64,000 bases of DNA, taken from positions 4,676,001 through 4,740,000 of the forward strand of contig NZ_CP139247.1 in the NCBI RefSeq assembly GCF_034087045.1, read 5' to 3'. The translations under genes and the position numbers were made by a program. Source of the DNA: Chitinophaga sancti (lineage in GTDB: Bacteria > Bacteroidota > Bacteroidia > Chitinophagales > Chitinophagaceae). The stretch's first letter is position 1. Every line of letters begins with the position of its first letter. Shown piece after piece: positions 8,733 to 16,299 of this stretch. The notes under the pieces are model-generated. The model saw only the letters and a list, made by a program, of their open reading frames with translations, was not told where the DNA came from and searched no databases.

Positions 8733-8894
8733 ATGAAAAATTATCAAAAAGCCTTTTCTGTTATTGTTTCTGTAGTCTTTGCCGGTGCCGCTTTGGGCGC
8801 CTTCCTTGCAAAGACAGAAAAAGGTAAAAAAATACTCTCCGATATAAGGAAAAAGAAAGAATGCCATAACCGGGAGGGAGTGGAAGCGCTTTGA
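8733..8894 (+). CDS. Small YtxH-like one-helix membrane protein
   Basis: 53 residues. An N-terminal hydrophobic helix (about residues 7-25, rich in Gly and Ala) is followed by a charged tail AKTEKGKKILSDIRKKKE. This layout is typical of YtxH-like small stress proteins. It shares the pattern MKxYxKAxSxI...LxKTxKGxK with the 48-residue protein at 14090-14236, so the two are probably paralogues. It lies behind an FNR-like promoter and 33 bases before a BON gene, with which it is probably co-transcribed. Function unknown. Confidence 0.7.
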   Translation: MKNYQKAFSVIVSVVFAGAALGAFLAKTEKGKKILSDIRKKKECHNREGVEAL

Positions 8895-8927
8895 ACAAAT
8901 ATTTATTCACTCTAAAAATGAAAAATT

Positions 8928-9581
8928 ATGAAAAGTGATTTTTTATTGCAACAGGATGTGCAGGATGAACTCCTATGGGTGCCTTCACTGGAGGCTGCTG
9001 AAATAGGTGTAGCTGTCAGGAATGGCGTTGTAACATTGAGTGGTACGGTGGACAGTCTCAGCAAAAAAATAGCTGCAGAACATGCCGTAAAAAGAATCAA
9101 AGATGTCAAAGCCGTAGCGATGGATATAGAAGTTGTATACCCGAGCAGTAACAGGCATTCTGATGCAGATATTGCAAAAGCGGCAGTTGATGCACTGTCC
9201 TGGAGCAGTCTTGTACCTAAAGATCATATTCACCTGGAAGTAGAAAATGGATATATCACCCTGGAAGGCGAAGTGCAGTGGCAATACCAGCGCGATGCTG
9301 CTTTGGATGCCGTCAAAGACCTGCAGGGAGTCAGGGGCGTCACTAACCTGGTTCGCCTTACTCCACTACCATCCACTACCCTGGTGAAAACTAATATCAA
9401 AAAAGCCTTGCAACGAATGGCTAATATTGAAGCGGATAATATTGACTTTATAACAGAGGGAAAGACAATTATACTTAAAGGTAAAGTGCGTTCCTGGCGG
9501 GAAAAAGAAGAGGTTGAGCAGGCTGTCTGGTCCACACCAGGTGTATCTGTCATTAAAGATGAGCTTGAATTAGAATTATAA
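8928..9581 (+). CDS. Triple BON-domain protein, copy 1
   Basis: 217 residues made of three BON domains (about 1-70, 75-145 and 148-217), each with a Gly-centred loop such as VRNGVVTLSGTVDS, VENGYITLEGEVQW and TEGKTIILKGKVRS. There is no signal peptide, so it is probably cytoplasmic, unlike periplasmic OsmY. BON domains are thought to bind membranes or ligands and are common in osmotic and stress proteins. It is paralogous to the next gene. It ends with an intrinsic terminator and probably shares the promoter at 8663. Confidence 0.87.
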   Translation: MKSDFLLQQDVQDELLWVPSLEAAEIGVAVRNGVVTLSGTVDSLSKKIAAEHAVKRIKDVKAVAMDIEVVYPSSNRHSDADIAKAAVDALSWSSLVPKDHIHLEVENGYITLEGEVQWQYQRDAALDAVKDLQGVRGVTNLVRLTPLPSTTLVKTNIKKALQRMANIEADNIDFITEGKTIILKGKVRSWREKEEVEQAVWSTPGVSVIKDELELEL

Positions 9582-9584
9582 TTT

Positions 9585-9632
9585 GGTTTTTTAGACTTGG
9601 TATGCGGGCAGAATTTTCTGCCTGCTTTTTCA
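9585..9632 (+). terminator. Intrinsic terminator of BON gene 1 (palindrome element, copy 2)
   Basis: Hairpin 9604-9625 with arms GCGGGCAGAA / TTCTGCCTGC (one G-T pair) followed by T5. The stretch from GGTTTTTTAGACTTG onward matches 7528-7580, so the two are duplicated copies. Confidence 0.8.
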
Positions 9633-9719
9633 TTCGGTATACAAATCAAATCAGTCAGCAAATTTTTACGATCATAAGAAAATCTTAGTGGTTATCGATG
9701 CCCGATGTTAATATTTGAA

Positions 9720-9763
9720 TTGACGAATATTAATGTTTATGGATCGCATATGAGGTAATTTAG
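9720..9763 (+). promoter_or_regulatory. FNR/CRP-like box with -7 element before BON gene 2
   Basis: Box TTGACGAATATTAA (9720-9733) followed by AATGTT-type sequence. The -7 box TAATTTAG (7 of 8) begins at 9756, 36 bases after the box start. The predicted RNA start is near 9768, 44 bases before the ATG at 9812. Confidence 0.6.
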
Positions 9764-9811
9764 AATAACCAGTTAATCATAAAGTTATTCATTCACCCAA
9801 AAATCATTATC

Positions 9812-10465
9812 ATGAAAAGCGATTTGCAAATTCAGGAAGATGTGCAGGATGAACTGCAATGGGATCCTATACTAAAAGCAGCAGAAATTGGAGTGGCTGT
9901 AAAAAGTGGTATCGTTACTTTAAGTGGGACAGTGGATAGTTATAGCAAAAAAAATGCGGCAGAGGATGCTGTGAAAAGAGTAAAAGATGTAAAAGCAGTA
10001 GCAGTGGAACTGGAGGTAGTGTTCCCTGGCACTATAGATCATAAAACCGATGCATCTCTTGCACAGGTAGCACTGGATGCACTGAAATGGACAAACTTTG
10101 TTCCGGAAGAAAGGGTCCGGTTACAGGTAGATAATGGCGTCATTACCCTGGAAGGGGAACTGGAATGGCAATATCAACGGGATGCCGCCTTCAATGCCGT
10201 GAAAAACCTCCAGGGGGTGCGTAGTGTCATAAATAAGCTGCGTATTACTCCAGGTCCATCCGTTTATATCCTGAAAGATAATATCAGGAAGGCTTTGACC
10301 AGAGATGCTAACATTGAAGCAAATAATATTAAAATAGAAACGAAAGACAGAACTGTTGTGTTGAAAGGGAAAGTTCGTTCCTGGAGCGAACGGTCCGATG
10401 TTGAAAGAGCTGTATGGTCCACTCCTGGTGTGCTGGCAATACAGGATGAGTTGATCGTCTCTTAA
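9812..10465 (+). CDS. Triple BON-domain protein, copy 2
   Basis: 217 residues, the same length and layout as the protein at 8928-9581. Long shared blocks include AAEIGVAV, VTLSGTVDS, ITLEGE, WQYQRDAA and VWSTPGV, showing tandem duplication followed by divergence. It has its own FNR-like promoter and its own terminator, so the two copies can be controlled separately. No signal peptide. Function is inferred from the family only. Confidence 0.87.
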   Translation: MKSDLQIQEDVQDELQWDPILKAAEIGVAVKSGIVTLSGTVDSYSKKNAAEDAVKRVKDVKAVAVELEVVFPGTIDHKTDASLAQVALDALKWTNFVPEERVRLQVDNGVITLEGELEWQYQRDAAFNAVKNLQGVRSVINKLRITPGPSVYILKDNIRKALTRDANIEANNIKIETKDRTVVLKGKVRSWSERSDVERAVWSTPGVLAIQDELIVS

Positions 10466-10493
10466 TAATTAGCAACCCTTACCAGCATGAAAT

Positions 10494-10524
10494 CGCGGAC
10501 AGATTCTTTTGTCCGCGTTTTTTT
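10494..10524 (+). terminator. Intrinsic terminator of BON gene 2
   Basis: Perfect stem CGCGGACA / TGTCCGCG around an 8-base loop, followed by T7. Confidence 0.88.
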
Positions 10525-10550
10525 GTATATGGGGTTGTGATGATTCGGTA

Positions 10551-11141
10551 TTATCCATGTATTGATTCATGTAGCCGCTTTACATTTTCTCTTTTTCCTT
10601 CAGACAAATGTTGGATACAATAAGAAGTGAAAAACATATGCTGCTCTATAAACCTGAGACTTAAAGCAGGTTTATTATCAAATATTTTTCCTTTTCTTGC
10701 TTCGACTTCCTGCCATACTTTATGGTCCTCCCCGAAAAAATCTGTAGTGCCAAGGTGCCAGGTGTCTGCATCACAGATTATCATTTCCAGTACATTGCCA
10801 GGATGCACCGGCATTTTGGTAGCCATGATGCATTGACGAATATCGCTTCTGTAAATTTCAGAGATTGTATCCCCCAGGTATTGTTCCATGAGTGCCGCAC
10901 TACGGGCTTCGTGACCTTCTATCTCTCCGAATAGATGCCCTGTATCATGAAACCATGCAGCTGCCATAATAATGAAATGACAATGTGGTTTCAGGTTGTA
11001 GAATTCCGACAATTTAGCAGTATACCTTACCACATTCTCTGTATGGGATAGATTGTGGTAAACCAGGTAGGGCTGCATATGGATGGCAAATAGATTACGT
11101 ACGTGGGACTCTATTTTCACCAACAATGATGCGTATGACAT
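10551..11141 (-). CDS. HD-domain phosphohydrolase
   Basis: 196 residues. The metal-binding HD signature is WFHDTGH (His65-Asp66), with an upstream His in LSHTENV (His33) and a later D in CDADTWH, matching HD-superfamily metal ligands. Such proteins hydrolyse nucleotides or cyclic nucleotides in the cytoplasm; the substrate cannot be told. The start lies 2 bases after the stop of the PAP2 gene, so they form an operon transcribed leftwards. Convergent with BON gene 2. Confidence 0.8.
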   Translation of the reverse strand: MSYASLLVKIESHVRNLFAIHMQPYLVYHNLSHTENVVRYTAKLSEFYNLKPHCHFIIMAAAWFHDTGHLFGEIEGHEARSAALMEQYLGDTISEIYRSDIRQCIMATKMPVHPGNVLEMIICDADTWHLGTTDFFGEDHKVWQEVEARKGKIFDNKPALSLRFIEQHMFFTSYCIQHLSEGKRENVKRLHESIHG

Positions 11142-11143
11142 TA

Positions 11144-11830
11144 TTACGGATTTTCAAGGTTAGTAGCCTGAGTGCGCTTTCCCCATTTATATTGATGGGT
11201 CCAATAAGCCACCTTCATAGAAAGAATCCCGATACCGGCACCCAGCAATACATCAGAAATGTAATGGCGGTTATTCGCCATTCTAAGCATGCCTACGCTA
11301 CTGGCTAATCCATAGGCAGCATAAGGCATCCAGTGAAACCGGTCTTTATATTCTTCACTGAGCAGGGTGGCAGCGGCAAATGCCTGTGCTGTATGTCCGG
11401 AAGGGAAGGAGTTATAAGTCGATCCATCCGGGCGAAGCTGATGTGTGTATTTTTTCAGTACATAGACAGATCCCAGCATGAGCAGCTCGCCTTTCACAAG
11501 GATAGCCGATCGGTTCAGCAGGTCTGTTTTTGATTTTATTCCCGCAGCATCCAGCCCATAAGCGATGGCCAGCGGTGCAAACTGAAGGTAATTGTCTATA
11601 CTGGTATGGAACTTTGGCATCATTTCATTCCTTTCCTCTACTACTTCCTTTTTGAATCCCTCGTTGCCATTGCCGTTGGCAGAGATGCCTAAAACAGCTA
11701 ATGTTAATGGTAGACTGAGCTGCCGGACTGTAAATGCAGGATAAGGACGAACAATGATGCTATCCCTTGTCTGGCCATATAATAATGAGATAAAGCAGGT
11801 ACAAAAATAAAATAGGAACCACTTTTTCAT
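11144..11830 (-). CDS. PAP2-family membrane phosphatase
   Basis: 228 residues with an N-terminal signal peptide ending near LLYGQT. The three phosphatase motifs are present: KKYTHQLRP, FPSGHTAQAF and NNRHYISDVLLG, with the catalytic His pair in SGH and RHYISD. It should dephosphorylate a lipid or isoprenoid phosphate on the outer face of the inner membrane. It is followed at once by the HD hydrolase gene. Substrate unknown. Confidence 0.85.
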   Translation of the reverse strand: MKKWFLFYFCTCFISLLYGQTRDSIIVRPYPAFTVRQLSLPLTLAVLGISANGNGNEGFKKEVVEERNEMMPKFHTSIDNYLQFAPLAIAYGLDAAGIKSKTDLLNRSAILVKGELLMLGSVYVLKKYTHQLRPDGSTYNSFPSGHTAQAFAAATLLSEEYKDRFHWMPYAAYGLASSVGMLRMANNRHYISDVLLGAGIGILSMKVAYWTHQYKWGKRTQATNLENP

Positions 11831-11937
11831 ATGCTACTTAGTTGAAGTACAAAATTGAAACCCAATTTGGTAGAAATTCTGGATTGGGCTTCCAACACTT
11901 CTACAAAATCACCATGTAGCTTGTGCCTGTGAAATGT

Positions 11938-12099
11938 ATGAAAATAGGTGCAAAAGTAAGCATGGTAGCTATTTTTGCGGTGAGTGTGGCGCTGCAGGTA
12001 CTGGGAAATGGATTTCAGCCGGTTGATATAGAATTGTTAAAGTTTATCAACTTACAGCGGATTAGGGGCCTGCATCCATCATCCCGGCAGGTCAGCTAA
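11938..12099 (+). pseudogene. 53-codon frame, possible 5' remnant of a second PAP2-type gene
   Basis: ATG to TAA gives 53 residues. It begins with a signal-like hydrophobic segment (MKIGAKVSMVAIFAVSVAL), then FQPVDIELLKFINLQR. This resembles the region ahead of the catalytic core in some Bacteroidota PAP2 proteins (DI-LL--IN--R). It stops well before any catalytic motif. It may be a truncated gene remnant or a short secreted peptide. There is little else in 11831-12244 apart from a minus-strand terminator. Confidence 0.3.
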
Positions 12100-12125
12100 T
12101 GCCAGTAGTAATTATGAAATACTCC

Positions 12126-12172
12126 CAAAAAAACATCCAGTTACAGTACCCGGTAATGGTTCCTGTAACTGG
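12126..12172 (-). terminator. Intrinsic terminator of the EamA transporter gene
   Basis: Perfect stem CCAGTTACAG / CTGTAACTGG at 12137-12146 and 12163-12172. Read on the minus strand it is followed by ATG and then T7. Confidence 0.75.
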
Positions 12173-12244
12173 GCATTAGGTCCGGCATAGCACCAATTGC
12201 CGGTATCTGCTTACTGCAACATACTTAAGGCATGCCGGTTAAAT

Positions 12245-13150
12245 TTAGGCGGCTGACGGGTCCAATTTGAATTGTGTCAGGTTATTCATCGCCACCCCTA
12301 TTACAATAACGGTTATGCCAATAGCCTGACCGAAAGAGAGGGCTTCGCCTGCAATCAGGGTGCCCGCCAGTACCGCTACGATAGGGTTTATAAACGTGTG
12401 TGTGCTTACCATAGCAGGAGGCTTGATGGATAACAACCAGATAAAAGACAAATGGGCCAATATCGAACCAAAGAAAATGAGGTATACCAGCGCACTCCAG
12501 GATGCCAATGGAATCGCTCCCCATTGAATAACGTGCCATTCTCCCTGTACTGTGGCGATGATTAAGCTAATTACGCCACCGATAAACAGTTGTTGTGAAA
12601 CGTTCATCAGTAGTGAGGCTTTGGTCGGTTTTTTGGAATGAAATGCACCCAATACCCATACAATCGTTCCAAAGATCATGACCATAAAACCTACTGTTCT
12701 GCCATGATCCATGCCTGCCTGCACTGCCAGACTATCTCTGAAAAAGATCAGGAGTCCTGCAAAACCAATGATAATTCCAAGGACGGATATCTTATTCGCA
12801 AAGTAGAATTTCCAGCTTTTTTTGTCGATGAGCATAAACCAGAAGGGTTCCAGTGCAGCTACAATCGCTGCTTCTGTGGAGGTGATGTATTGTTCCGCAT
12901 AGGTCAGACTACCGATACCCATGGTGAGGATTAAGATGCCGGAAATGCTGTTTTGTTTCCAGGTTTCGAAGCCAGCTGGCTTTTCACCCTTATATATCAG
13001 CCAGGATAAAAGCAGAACCCCTGCGGTAGTGAATCGTAGTCCTAATAGGATAAATGGTGGAAACCCTTTGAGTGCATAGGAAATGCCTAAGAAGGTGGTA
13101 CCCCAGATAATGTAAATGCATAAGAATGCTGAGATTTCTTTCAGTTTCAT
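12245..13150 (-). CDS. EamA/DMT-family transporter
   Basis: 301 residues from MKLKEISAFLCIY; a longer frame would need a TTG start at 13162. About ten hydrophobic helices in two EamA repeats are visible: the first has IIWGTTFLGISYAL, the second ends with GTLIAGEALSFGQAIGITVIVIGVAMN. Members export amino acids, drugs or other metabolites across the inner membrane. The substrate is not apparent. It ends at a terminator; upstream is an inverted repeat that may be an operator. Confidence 0.87.
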   Translation of the reverse strand: MKLKEISAFLCIYIIWGTTFLGISYALKGFPPFILLGLRFTTAGVLLLSWLIYKGEKPAGFETWKQNSISGILILTMGIGSLTYAEQYITSTEAAIVAALEPFWFMLIDKKSWKFYFANKISVLGIIIGFAGLLIFFRDSLAVQAGMDHGRTVGFMVMIFGTIVWVLGAFHSKKPTKASLLMNVSQQLFIGGVISLIIATVQGEWHVIQWGAIPLASWSALVYLIFFGSILAHLSFIWLLSIKPPAMVSTHTFINPIVAVLAGTLIAGEALSFGQAIGITVIVIGVAMNNLTQFKLDPSAA

Positions 13151-13162
13151 GAAAAACGGCAA

Positions 13163-13470
13163 TAGGTAATCCCTTGCGGAATCAGATAAGAGAATAAAAG
13201 AGAGTGCAGATATTGAATAGATCAGAACAATGTAACCGGGTAGTTACATCTGGTGTCTTAAGACGGCTGTTCTGAATGCAAATTTCATGTTGGACTTATT
13301 AGTAGAATAGGGTGCAAAGGTAGGAGTTGAAAATCAGAATTGCAAATTACAAGTTACAAAGTAGTGTATCATTTTGAATTTAGTCAGGCAGCCTATTGTT
13401 ACAAATTACAGGCTGCAGGGGCAATTACAGTTTATAGATAACTTAATCGACCCCTGCCAGCAATCATCTA
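13163..13470. other. Intergenic region upstream of the EamA transporter gene
   Basis: 308 bases without a gene. It holds one inverted repeat, ATGTAAC-N6-GTTACAT at 13230-13249, a possible operator of the leftward transporter gene 80 bases away. Nothing else was recognised. Confidence 0.5.
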
Positions 13471-13830
13471 TTAATGTTTGCAGAAATGAATATTCCTGAC
13501 ATGGGCGGTAATGATTAATACAGCGCCGGCTAATTTACACAGGATCCCGGCAAACTGTCCATGCATAAAATTACCTGCTATCAGCAATAGTAAGCCAATA
13601 ATGAAGTACAATACCAGCGACAACCGGTGGTGGTGTTTGCGATACCCACTGATCAAAGCCCAGCTTCCTGCACACATGGATAAGACAATCGTCAGTACTT
13701 CCAGCAGTTTGTTCTCAATAACCTCAACGCCGCACAAAGTCAGTGTTGTAAATATCAAAGGTAATACCACACAATGTATGGTACAGGCTAATGATGCTCC
13801 AATTCCGATAGCATCCCATCCTTTATTCAT
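13471..13830 (-). CDS. MerC-domain membrane protein
   Basis: 119 residues, four hydrophobic helices. The first carries the MerC-like metal motif LACTIHCVVLP, and HDH/CKH-like residues are at the C-terminal end (IHFCKH). MerC proteins move mercury inward in mercury resistance operons, but Bacteroidota members without other mer genes are often linked to zinc homeostasis. No merA or merR is nearby, so mercury transport is doubtful. The upstream region has a TATATTTG -7 box and repeated GTTGCAAATAT motifs. Confidence 0.8.
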   Translation of the reverse strand: MNKGWDAIGIGASLACTIHCVVLPLIFTTLTLCGVEVIENKLLEVLTIVLSMCAGSWALISGYRKHHHRLSLVLYFIIGLLLLIAGNFMHGQFAGILCKLAGAVLIITAHVRNIHFCKH

Positions 13831-13929
13831 AAGCAGTCACATTTTTTCAGGCATTTTGTACGCCTGCCGCCTGCAACATCATTGGATGCAGGTCTGGATT
13901 TAAATAAACGTTATGTCTATTGCATCGGC

Positions 13930-13971
13930 GTTGCAAATATAGCAATGAATATTAAACATTGTTGCAAATAT
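13930..13971 (-). promoter_or_regulatory. Promoter and possible metal-regulator site of the MerC-domain gene
   Basis: On the minus strand TATATTTG (plus 13934-13941) matches the TAnnTTTG box exactly. GTTGCAAATAT occurs twice (13930-13940 and 13961-13971), 31 bp or three helical turns apart, with CAATG/CATTG arms between. The arrangement resembles a Fur/Zur-class operator; this is inference. Confidence 0.4.
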
Positions 13972-14004
13972 TTTTATTTCGCTGTAAATCAACTAAATAC
14001 ATGA

Positions 14005-14018
14005 CTGATCCTAATCAA
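14005..14018. promoter_or_regulatory. FNR/CRP-like box before small membrane protein gene 2
   Basis: CTGATCCTAATCAA matches TTGAT-N4-ATCAA in 9 of 10 positions. It lies 72 bases before the ATG at 14090. No clear -7 box was found at the spacing seen in the other promoters. Confidence 0.5.
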
Positions 14019-14089
14019 TCTACTGCTTGCCTGCCATCATTTCCCGCCATCTATACCCGTGGTAACTTCATATTGTAAACCTGTACATC

Positions 14090-14236
14090 ATGAAAAAGTA
14101 CATCAAAGCAATCTCCTTTATTGCATGTCTGACAATAATTGGAAACACGGTCAATTTCTTATTAACTAAAACAGTGAAAGGTAGAAAGGTTGCTGCCGGA
14201 TACAAAACCATGCAATGCCTGGACGTGCTGGAATAA
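14090..14236 (+). CDS. Small one-helix membrane protein, relative of the one at 8733
   Basis: 48 residues: hydrophobic helix at about 7-26 (ISFIACLTIIGNTVNFLL), then a basic tail KTVKGRKVAAGYK and a C-terminal Cys. It shares spaced residues MKxYxKAxSxI, LxKT and KGxK with the 53-residue protein at 8733-8894. Both are preceded by an FNR-like box. Function unknown; the pairing with a paralogue is the main support that it is real. Confidence 0.55.
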   Translation: MKKYIKAISFIACLTIIGNTVNFLLTKTVKGRKVAAGYKTMQCLDVLE

Positions 14237-14381
14237 AAATGATTTCAATAGCGGTAATGATTGACTGATTACCCGTGAAGATGTGATGGTCATTATCGTT
14301 TCAGGAGCGAAATGCTGGTTACTTTTAGGTGCTAAATGCTTCGATTTGAAGTTCATACAGCATTTTGTTCCAAAGGTTACG

Positions 14382-14410
14382 GTGGGTGGATTTCTCTACC
14401 CACTCTTTTC
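14382..14410 (+). terminator. Weak intrinsic terminator upstream of cysQ
   Basis: Stem GTGGGT / ACCCAC (14382-14387 and 14398-14403) followed by TCTTTTC. It separates the small upstream gene from the cysQ promoter. Confidence 0.4.
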
Positions 14411-14418
14411 TATCTTTG
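14411..14418 (+). promoter_or_regulatory. -7 box of cysQ (leaderless-type)
   Basis: TATCTTTG, a full match to TAnnTTTG, ends 4 bases before the ATG at 14423. RNA would start at or next to the start codon. The identical box and spacer (TATCTTTG-CCGC) precede the GTG at 36432. Confidence 0.7.
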
Positions 14419-14422
14419 CCGC

Positions 14423-15184
14423 ATGATGAGGCAATTATTAGAAATCGCAAATAAGGCTGCTATTGAGGCAGGAAAGGCTATTTTAGATATATACCATTCG
14501 GATAATTTCGATACTGAAAAAAAAGCAGACGAATCTCCCGTTACGGCTGCTGACAAAGCTGCTCACACCATTATCTCCCAAATATTAGCACAGACGGATC
14601 TCCCTGTTTTATCTGAGGAAGGCAAACACCAGGATTTTCAAACAAGATCTGCATGGGAATATTACTGGTTGATAGACCCGCTGGATGGTACTAAGGAGTT
14701 TATCAGTAAAAATGGAGAATTCACCGTCAATATAGCATTGATGCATCATAATAGACCTGTGGGAGGCGTGGTTTATGCCCCTGTATTGGGAGATCTTTAT
14801 TATGGAAGTGAGGAAACGGGGGTATATAAAAATGATCGCGCAATTCCTCCTTTAAAATCCAGGCGTACTTTACAGGAGCTATTAATTAAACCTTCTATCA
14901 CCATCATCGCTTCCCGTTCTCATCTATCAGACGAAACAAAACAATTCATTTCTCAATTCTCCAACGTTACACTTACCTCCATGGGCAGTTCTCTTAAATT
15001 CATGCTCCTGCTCGAAGACAAAGCTGATCTGTACCCACGGCTTTTCCCGACTATGGAATGGGACACTGCTGCAGCACACGCTATCTTAAACGCATCAAAC
15101 CGGGGCGTATATCATACCACTGTCAGAGAAGAACTCACTTATAACAAGCCCGAACTCACCAACCCCTATTTTCTGTCATATTAA
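14423..15184 (+). CDS. cysQ: 3'(2'),5'-bisphosphate nucleotidase
   Basis: 253 residues from the ATG at 14423, chosen because the -7 box lies 4 bases before it; longer frames run through that box. It is of the inositol-monophosphatase fold with the metal motifs SEEG, IDPLDGTKEF and MEWDTAAAHAIL. CysQ removes phosphate from adenosine 3',5'-bisphosphate made in sulfate assimilation and cofactor transfer. No sulfate-assimilation genes adjoin it. The receiver-CRP regulator starts 115 bases downstream behind its own promoter. Confidence 0.88.
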   Translation: MMRQLLEIANKAAIEAGKAILDIYHSDNFDTEKKADESPVTAADKAAHTIISQILAQTDLPVLSEEGKHQDFQTRSAWEYYWLIDPLDGTKEFISKNGEFTVNIALMHHNRPVGGVVYAPVLGDLYYGSEETGVYKNDRAIPPLKSRRTLQELLIKPSITIIASRSHLSDETKQFISQFSNVTLTSMGSSLKFMLLLEDKADLYPRLFPTMEWDTAAAHAILNASNRGVYHTTVREELTYNKPELTNPYFLSY

Positions 15185-15228
15185 TGATATTAACTGATAT
15201 TTATCATAGATAGTTGTTTCCTTGTTGG

Positions 15229-15272
15229 TTGACAGCCATCAACTAATAGGTCTGCGATTGTGCGTAGTTTTG
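15229..15272 (+). promoter_or_regulatory. FNR/CRP-like box with perfect -7 element: promoter of the receiver-CRP regulator
   Basis: TTGACAGCCATCAA (15229-15242) matches TTGAY-N4-ATCAA fully. TAGTTTTG (15265-15272) matches TAnnTTTG fully and begins 36 bases after the box start, as at 8663 and 9720. A class II activator at -41.5 gives an RNA start at about 15277. Confidence 0.72.
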
Positions 15273-15283
15273 AGTGAACTCAA
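15270..15283. promoter_or_regulatory. Second FNR/CRP-like box over the regulator's start site
   Basis: TTGAGTGAACTCAA is a perfect 5-base-arm palindrome. Its centre (15276.5) falls on the predicted RNA start, 41 bp from the centre of the first box. Binding here would block transcription, so it looks like a negative feedback site. Confidence 0.6.
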
Positions 15284-15299
15284 AAAAATCCACAGCTGT

Positions 15300-16298
15300 A
15301 TGTCTACTATTCTTGTTATCGAAGATAACACTGCTGTACGGGAGGAAATTGTTGAAATACTTGGGCTTGCAAATTATACGGTACTAGAGGCAGTTGACGG
15401 TAAAGAGGGGATATTGCTTGCTGAAGAAAAACATCCTGACCTTATTATTTGTGACCTGACTTTACCCATTTTAGATGGGTTTGTCGTCCTCCAGGTATTG
15501 AACAATAATAAGGAAACCAGTAGTATTCCATTTATTTTTCTAACGTCGAGGTCCGACCGGGCAGAGGTTCGGAGAGGCATGGACCTTGGTGCAGATGATT
15601 ATATTACCAAGCCCTTTGAATCATCGGAACTGTTAAACTCGATAGAATGCAGACTCAAAAAATCTGCAGTAAAAAAGGGGAATCTCCTGCTGGACGATCC
15701 TTTGCAGGACCTGATCCGAAACCGGAATATCCGTTATTATAAAAACAAACAACTCATTTACCAGGAGGGTAATCATCCTTCCTGTCTGTTCTATATCTTA
15801 AAAGGAAAAGTTAAAACTTTCAAGGTATGTGAAGATGGCCGTGAACTGATCACTGCACTTTATAATGAAGGTTTTCTTGGACATGTGGCTATTATTAATA
15901 AAACCAGCTACCACGAAAGCGCTGAAGCTGTAGACGATGTAGAACTGGCTGTGATACCGAATGCCGACTTTGACCGCATGGTTACTGAAAACAACTATGC
16001 CCAGAATCAGCTTATAAAGATCCTCGCCCAGAATGTAGATGATAAAGAAGGACAGTTATTAAAAGTGGCCTATGATTCACTAAGGAAAAAGACGGCGGAC
16101 ACACTACTTGCCGTCAATAAGAAATACAACAACGAAGGCATCCGCATTAGCAGAAGTAACCTGGCGGCACTGGCCGGCGTGGCGAAAGAATCCTTTGCCC
16201 GTACCTTGTCAGACTTCAGGGATGAGCAGTTGATTGATATTAAGAAAGGAGTCATTTATATTCTGGACGTAGATAAACTAAGCAGAGTCATTTATTAG
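15300..16298 (+). CDS. Response regulator fused to CRP/FNR-type DNA-binding module
   Basis: 332 residues from the ATG at 15300; upstream in-frame codons lie in the promoter. The receiver domain (1-120) has phospho-acceptor Asp52, Thr82 and Lys104 in TKP. The cyclic-nucleotide-binding fold (about 135-245) has PSCLFYILKGKVK. The Crp helix-turn-helix (about 282-315) reads SRSNLAALAGVAKESFARTL. In the recognition helix Glu297 and Arg301 match the FNR/CRP contacts to the TGA core. The FNR iron-sulfur Cys cluster is absent, so phosphorylation or a ligand, not oxygen directly, is the likely input. No histidine kinase lies nearby. FNR-like boxes in its own promoter and near stress genes suggest it is the local regulator. 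Confidence 0.85.
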   Translation: MSTILVIEDNTAVREEIVEILGLANYTVLEAVDGKEGILLAEEKHPDLIICDLTLPILDGFVVLQVLNNNKETSSIPFIFLTSRSDRAEVRRGMDLGADDYITKPFESSELLNSIECRLKKSAVKKGNLLLDDPLQDLIRNRNIRYYKNKQLIYQEGNHPSCLFYILKGKVKTFKVCEDGRELITALYNEGFLGHVAIINKTSYHESAEAVDDVELAVIPNADFDRMVTENNYAQNQLIKILAQNVDDKEGQLLKVAYDSLRKKTADTLLAVNKKYNNEGIRISRSNLAALAGVAKESFARTLSDFRDEQLIDIKKGVIYILDVDKLSRVIY

Positions 16299-16299
16299 A

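Noticed and set aside
12245..13830. A mercury-resistance operon around the MerC-domain gene
   Set aside because: No merA, merR, merT or merP is present; the neighbours are a DMT transporter and an unrelated small protein gene.
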